A stretch of 64,000 bases of DNA, from positions 62,001 through 126,000 of the forward strand of contig JAKOUW010000009.1 in assembly GCA_029782365.1 (NCBI GenBank). Reading direction: 5' to 3'. Within the stretch, counting starts at the first letter, position 1. Each line of letters begins with the position of its first letter. Under the pieces are notes generated by a model, which was given only the letters and a program-made list of their open reading frames with translations, was not told the DNA's origin and ran no database searches. The stretch comes from Chloroflexota bacterium. Lineage in GTDB: Bacteria > Chloroflexota > Anaerolineae > Anaerolineales > UBA4823. This document shows positions 59,944-64,000 of this stretch, in pieces. The position numbers and the translations under genes were made by a program.

Positions 59944-61056
59944 ATGACAACGGAAGTCATGCACAGCCTGAAAAGGGTTTTAGCACAGTTCCAATTGGAA
60001 GGCCGGTTGGAGAATATCCAGTCGGTAACGACAGGGCACATCAACCAGACATTTTTAAGCCGCTTTCGAGTAAACGGCTCTTCAAAGCATTATATTCACC
60101 AGCGCATCAACCATTATGTCTTCAAAGAACCCGAAAAAGTGATGCTGAATATTGTGCGCGTGACGCACCATGCGCAGCAAAAGATCCTAGCGGCTGGCGG
60201 TGACCCGGCGCGTGAAACATTGCACATTATCCCCACCCAGAATGGGGCCGCATTTTGCCAGGATGAAGCCGGAAATTATTGGCGCACGTACGATTTTATA
60301 GCCGGGGCGCGCACCTACGACCAGATAGAGGACCCACGCCTTGCCTATAATGCCTCGAAAGCATTTGGAAAATTCCAGCGCATGCTCAGTGATTTGCCAG
60401 GTGAGCGGCTTTTTGAAACGATTCCCAATTTTCACCACACACGCAAGCGCTTAGCCGATTTTAGCGAAGCTGTACACAAAGACCCCTGCAACCGGGCGCG
60501 CCTGGTTCAGCCAGAGATTGATTTTGTGCTGCAGCGCGCAGCACAGGCCTCAGTCATTGTGGATGGATTGGCCAATGGTTTGATTTCCGAACGCGTGACG
60601 CACAATGACACCAAGTTGAACAATGTCTTGATCGATGATGAAACAGGAGAGGGCATCTGCGTGATTGACCTAGATACAGTTATGCCGGGCTCCACGCTTT
60701 ACGACTTTGGCGATGCAGTGCGGGTGGGCGCCAGCACCGCGGCAGAGGATGAGACCAACCTGGAGAGGGTGGATATCGACCTGACGATGTTCGACCGGCT
60801 GGCTTGTGGTTACCTGGAGGCGGCGCGCGATTTTTTGACCCCGGCTGAGCTCGATTTCCTGTCCTTCTCAGCCAGGTTGCTAACTTTTGAGTGTGGAATG
60901 CGCTTCCTGACCGATTACATAAACGGCGATGTTTATTTTCGCATTCACCGCGAGCACCACAACCTGGATCGCTGCCGGACGCAGTTCAAAATGATCCTGG
61001 CGATGGAAGAAAAAGCCGACCGAATGATGTCAATCATCGAAAAATACCGGGGGTAA
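59944..61056 (+). CDS. N-acetylhexosamine 1-kinase-like phosphotransferase (NahK/APH fold)
   Basis: 370 residues, with AAAGGAG before the ATG. 'VTTGHINQTFLSRF' starts the aminoglycoside-phosphotransferase-like fold. The catalytic loop is 'RVTHNDTKLNNVLIDD' near residue 218 and the metal-binding motif 'CVIDLDTVMPGSTLYDFGDA' near 239. This order and wording match NahK-type kinases that phosphorylate GlcNAc/GalNAc at C1. It lies near glk and ppgK, which supports a role in amino-sugar use. Substrate is inferred. Confidence 0.8.
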   Translation: MTTEVMHSLKRVLAQFQLEGRLENIQSVTTGHINQTFLSRFRVNGSSKHYIHQRINHYVFKEPEKVMLNIVRVTHHAQQKILAAGGDPARETLHIIPTQNGAAFCQDEAGNYWRTYDFIAGARTYDQIEDPRLAYNASKAFGKFQRMLSDLPGERLFETIPNFHHTRKRLADFSEAVHKDPCNRARLVQPEIDFVLQRAAQASVIVDGLANGLISERVTHNDTKLNNVLIDDETGEGICVIDLDTVMPGSTLYDFGDAVRVGASTAAEDETNLERVDIDLTMFDRLACGYLEAARDFLTPAELDFLSFSARLLTFECGMRFLTDYINGDVYFRIHREHHNLDRCRTQFKMILAMEEKADRMMSIIEKYRG

Positions 61057-61118
61057 TCGCCGAATAAACAAACCGGTGAACGCCCCTCGGATGAGTAAGC
61101 CCGGATCAGATCGGCGAG

Positions 61119-61862
61119 TCAATTGACCAAATCGGCAGCCGCCATTGCAGCGCCGATGATACCCGCTTCATTTAGAAGCTGTGCAGGCACCACTTTGGCT
61201 CTCACGGTCAACAAAGAAGCAAAATTATCAAAATTTTTGACAGCTCCGCCGCCCAAAATGATCAAATCAGGGGTGAAGAGGCGTTCGATCATTTGCAAAT
61301 ATTGGTCGAAACTCTTGGCCCATTTTTTCCAGGACAGCTCTTTCCGTTGGCGGGCGGCGTCGGATGCCTGCTTTTCGGCGTCTTCGCCGTTCATCTCCAG
61401 GTGACCCAGCTCTGTGTTGGGCACCAACACACCTTTAATGAACAAAGCCGAACCAATGCCAGTGCCAACCGTCAGCATCATCACCACACCCTTGTGATCT
61501 TTACCAGCGCCAAAGGTCATCTCGGCTATGCCCGCAGCATCGGCGTCATTGACCAGCCGCACTGGCAAGCCGCCTGTCACATCGCGCAGCAGCCCTTCGC
61601 CATCGGTATCGATCCAACTCGCATCGATATTAGCGGCTGAACGCACGATGCCATTTTGTACTACGGCTGGGAATCCGGCCCCCAGGGGACCTTTCCAATC
61701 GAAATGTTCGGCAACCTTGGCTACTACTTTCGCCATTGCTTTGGGTTTGCCTGAATCAGGAGTCAATAAACGATAGCGCTCTGCCAGCAGCGTCCCAGTT
61801 TCTGTATCAACCGGTGCCCCTTTGATGCCTGTGCCGCCAATGTCAATGCCTAAGATTTGCAT
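61119..61862 (-). CDS. ppgK: polyphosphate glucokinase (ROK family)
   Basis: 247 residues. Phosphorylates glucose using polyphosphate, often also ATP. '[20 protein letters not shown]' is the phosphate-binding start; '[16 protein letters not shown]' has the catalytic Asp; '[20 protein letters not shown]' is the hallmark of PPGK, different from zinc-type ROK proteins. Length is typical of the family. The second glucokinase of the window, from a different family and with a different phosphate donor than glk. Confidence 0.9.
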   Translation of the reverse strand: MQILGIDIGGTGIKGAPVDTETGTLLAERYRLLTPDSGKPKAMAKVVAKVAEHFDWKGPLGAGFPAVVQNGIVRSAANIDASWIDTDGEGLLRDVTGGLPVRLVNDADAAGIAEMTFGAGKDHKGVVMMLTVGTGIGSALFIKGVLVPNTELGHLEMNGEDAEKQASDAARQRKELSWKKWAKSFDQYLQMIERLFTPDLIILGGGAVKNFDNFASLLTVRAKVVPAQLLNEAGIIGAAMAAADLVN

Positions 61863-61898
61863 GTTGCCTCCAATGCCAGGGTGAACGTGCTTCGGTGT

Positions 61899-62564
61899 TT
61901 ATGAATGAAGCCGGTTGATCTCCGAAAAAATTTCATCACGCCTCAGCATGATGTACTGTAGAACGTGCTTTTTCTCATCCGGACCGCAGGTGAATTCCAC
62001 CGGGATGCGCCAACCATCATCTTGCCTGACCAGACGCAAGATCCTGCCTCGCAGGCCAACGCACCTGGCTGGAAAGGAGATTTCAATTCCCAATTCCTTT
62101 CCGGGTGTTAATTCCGCCGGGCATTCCTCGGTGCGCAGCATAAGACCCAGCCCATGCAGAGAAATATCGATTCCTTCTACCTGGAAAAGCCTTTCTCCAT
62201 CGACCAGTGTCACACTGAAAGTCTCTTCAGGCTGGACGCGCAGCTCATGCCGGTTGGCAAAGGTTCCACCCGCAAACGTAAAATCGCTCAAGCCGATATT
62301 CGTTGTTTCATGATCCCACCCCACCACGCGCCCATCGACCGGCTCCAGGAACCCATTGCTGATGACAAAGATCTTGGCGCCCGGTTGCGCGAAAGCCAGC
62401 CCGGGCGGCGGCACATGGAACCAGGCGACTTGTTTATCCACGCCTTGCAGTGTCGCAGATGTATTGACCGGTACACCCTTATACAGTGAGATCAGCGAGA
62501 AACTCCGCTGTCCCTCATCAAAAAGAACCTCGAAATCGGTGAGAATATGCTGACTGTGGGACAT
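61899..62564 (-). CDS. PilZ-domain protein with an N-terminal YcgR-like module
   Basis: 221 residues from ATG 62564, with AGGAGG 6 nt upstream; the TTG two codons earlier is the ORF-track start. The C-terminal PilZ domain has 'NRHELRVQPEE' (RxxxR) near residue 105 and 'DISLHGLGL' (DxSxxG) near 132, so it should bind c-di-GMP. The N-terminal 95 residues are beta-rich. No flagellar genes are close. Likely a c-di-GMP effector of unknown output. Confidence 0.8.
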   Translation of the reverse strand: MSHSQHILTDFEVLFDEGQRSFSLISLYKGVPVNTSATLQGVDKQVAWFHVPPPGLAFAQPGAKIFVISNGFLEPVDGRVVGWDHETTNIGLSDFTFAGGTFANRHELRVQPEETFSVTLVDGERLFQVEGIDISLHGLGLMLRTEECPAELTPGKELGIEISFPARCVGLRGRILRLVRQDDGWRIPVEFTCGPDEKKHVLQYIMLRRDEIFSEINRLHS

Positions 62565-62657
62565 CGCCAACCTCCTGTTCGACAGTCAAATTATACCTGA
62601 AAATGACAGTGTGAAGGGGCAGGCGAAATTGTGACAAAAAGCACTTAATAAATCCAA

Positions 62658-62686
62658 TTGACAGACTTTTCATGATTATATAAAAT
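62658..62686 (+). promoter_or_regulatory. sigma70-type promoter of acs
   Basis: TTGACA (62658-62663), exactly 17 nt, TAAAAT (62681-62686). The transcript should start near 62693, giving a leader of about 40 nt with GGAGG ahead of the GTG start. The best -35/-10 pair in the window. Confidence 0.85.
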
Positions 62687-62733
62687 GTAGGGGTCACCCA
62701 AACGAAACAACGAATTTTATATTGGAGGCAGCA

Positions 62734-64000
62734 GTGGATAGTTCACCGAATCAGGACGCCGAATTTTTTTATCCAAGCCAGCAGATTGTTGACAACGCCA
62801 TCATTCAAGATTACGAAGCGCTGTATAAGCAATCCGTGGATGATCCGCAAGCCTTCTGGGCTGCGCGAGCCAATGAATTGGAGTGGGCCAAAAAATGGGA
62901 TAAAGTACTGGACGACAGCAAAGCGCCCTTTTACAAGTGGTTCACAGGCGGAGTCACCAATATCATTACAAACGCTATTGACCGCCATCTAAAAACTGCT
63001 CATAAAAACAAACTTGCGCTGATTTGGGAGGGCGAACCGGGCGATTCACGCACCTTCTCTTATTTTGCCCTCAATCGCGAAGTCAGTAAGTTCGCCAATG
63101 TACTGAAATCTTTGGGTGTACGCAAAGGGGATATCGTCACGATTTACATGCCCCGCATTCCTGAGATGGTTTTTGCAATGCTGGCTTGCGCCAAGATTGG
63201 CGCCGGGCACAGCGTCGTGTATGGAGGTTTCAGTGTCGAAGCGCTGGCAGCCCGCATCGAAGACGCGCAAAGCAAAGTGCTGATCACCGCCGACGGCGGC
63301 TGGATGCGTGGGAAAATCGTCAACTTGAAGGAAATCGCCGATGAAGCCATGTCTCGCCAGCCGACGATCGAGTCGTGCATCGTGGTGAAGCGCACCGGGC
63401 AGAGTATTTACATGGAAGCTGGCCGTGATTACTGGTACCACGATTTGATTTCCCTGCCGATTGCCAGCCCGAACTGCCCCACCGAACCGATGGATGCAGA
63501 AGATATGCTCTTCATCCTGTATACATCAGGCACCACCGGCCGGCCCAAGGGCATTATCCACACGCATGGCGGCTATATGGTTTATACCTACACTACCTTC
63601 AAGTATGTGTTTGACATCAAAGAGGAAGATCGCTACTGGTGTGCAGCCGACCCAGGTTGGATTACCGGCCACAGCTACATTGTGTATGCACCTTTGATCA
63701 ACGGCGCGACCAGTTTTATGTATGAGGGAGCTCCGAACCATCCCTACCCCAACCGCTGGTGGCAGATGGTGGAAAAATATGGCATTTCGATCCTCTACAC
63801 CTCCCCAACTGCCATTCGCGGCCTGATGCGCTTCGGCAACGCCTGGGCGAACCGTCATGACCTGAGCAGCCTGCGCTTGCTCGGTTCCGTCGGTGAACCA
63901 ATTAACCCCGAGGCCTGGCGCTGGTATTACACAGTAATTGGCAAAGAGCGCTGTCCCATCATGGATACCTGGTGGCAAACGGAAACGGGCGGGTTCATGA
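62734..64000 (+). CDS. acs: acetyl-CoA synthetase, N-terminal part (runs off the window)
   Basis: About 422 codons are present from GTG 62734; the gene continues past the window edge, which is why it is absent from the ORF track. Activates acetate to acetyl-CoA via acetyl-AMP. '[19 protein letters not shown]' is the P-loop-like AMP motif; '[15 protein letters not shown]', '[14 protein letters not shown]' and '[10 protein letters not shown]' are Acs signatures. GGAGG lies 6-7 nt before the GTG. Confidence 0.95.
   Translation, partial: MDSSPNQDAEFFYPSQQIVDNAIIQDYEALYKQSVDDPQAFWAARANELEWAKKWDKVLDDSKAPFYKWFTGGVTNIITNAIDRHLKTAHKNKLALIWEGEPGDSRTFSYFALNREVSKFANVLKSLGVRKGDIVTIYMPRIPEMVFAMLACAKIGAGHSVVYGGFSVEALAARIEDAQSKVLITADGGWMRGKIVNLKEIADEAMSRQPTIESCIVVKRTGQSIYMEAGRDYWYHDLISLPIASPNCPTEPMDAEDMLFILYTSGTTGRPKGIIHTHGGYMVYTYTTFKYVFDIKEEDRYWCAADPGWITGHSYIVYAPLINGATSFMYEGAPNHPYPNRWWQMVEKYGISILYTSPTAIRGLMRFGNAWANRHDLSSLRLLGSVGEPINPEAWRWYYTVIGKERCPIMDTWWQTETGGFM

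Noticed and set aside
1-64000. tRNA genes, CRISPR arrays, insertion sequences or prophage
   Set aside because: I looked for T-arm-like motifs, direct repeats with spacers, transposase motifs and phage structural genes by eye and saw none.

Overview
The window looks like a bacterial chromosome segment from the Chloroflexota, most likely class Anaerolineae. This is inferred from gene content. The clues are a bacterial Elp3 (radical SAM + GNAT), a long formate-THF ligase, an 'FHGGGW'-type ABC exporter with a family-specific insertion, a MutL/GlmL-like protein beside a DUF6754-like membrane protein, and several LysM, PT-rich and bPH proteins. It is moderately GC-rich and very compact, with many ATGA/GTGA start-stop overlaps and convergent genes that share stop-codon bases. 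I found no tRNA, rRNA, CRISPR array, IS element or phage gene.

Layout. 1-3.7 kb (+): end of an alpha/beta hydrolase, a CoA-transferase beta subunit, an L-lactate permease and galactokinase. 3.7-8.3 kb (-): a four-gene operon of Ddl-like ATP-grasp ligase, pyroglutamyl peptidase, dynamin-like GTPase and WD40 lipoprotein. 8.5-16.1 kb (+): a heterodimeric ABC exporter pair with a degenerate ATP site, an unassigned gene, a third ABC exporter and an M20 amidohydrolase. 16.2-24.7 kb (+): eight tightly coupled genes, mostly membrane proteins. They include a zinc-ribbon protein with about 15 'PDWLSxL' repeats, a MutL/GlmL-fold protein with no glutamate mutase nearby, a KOW/lipoyl-like protein and a protein ending in LPKTG + TM + Arg tail. 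This is the best candidate for an undescribed system. 24.7-28.7 kb (+): a cNMP-binding/bPH membrane protein, peptide deformylase, RecF and a MOSC protein. 28.7-37 kb (both strands): rsmG, a C39-like peptidase with LysM domains, a DUF4349 lipoprotein, a phosphoesterase, a methyltransferase, elp3 and fhs. 37.4-40.5 kb (-): a vitamin B12 importer (BtuFCD) behind a cobalamin riboswitch. 40.5-45.1 kb (-): a small membrane protein, uvrC, and a CmtR-like repressor with a P1B-type metal ATPase. 45.1-49.6 kb: pncC (probable CTG start), a CAP/LysM protein, sixA, a PilZ protein and an MFS pump. 49.6-55.2 kb (-): ogt, an ABC-2 transporter, tag, a VOC-like protein and an alkyltransferase-like protein. 55.7-64 kb: glk, murJ, an enoyl-CoA hydratase, a methyltransferase, a NahK-like kinase, ppgK, a PilZ protein and the 5' part of acs.

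A recurrent feature is a -10 hexamer (TATAAT, TAAAAT, TACAAT or TAACAT) ending 6-8 nt before the start codon. This is seen at galK, the cNMP/bPH gene, rsmG, the C39/LysM gene, the phosphoesterase, the methyltransferase, uvrC, the CmtR-like gene, sixA and murJ, and more weakly at glk. It predicts many leaderless mRNAs. DNA repair is well represented (recF, uvrC, tag, ogt, ATL), as is sugar phosphorylation (galK, glk, ppgK, NahK-like). All calls come from reading motifs and context; no database search was run.
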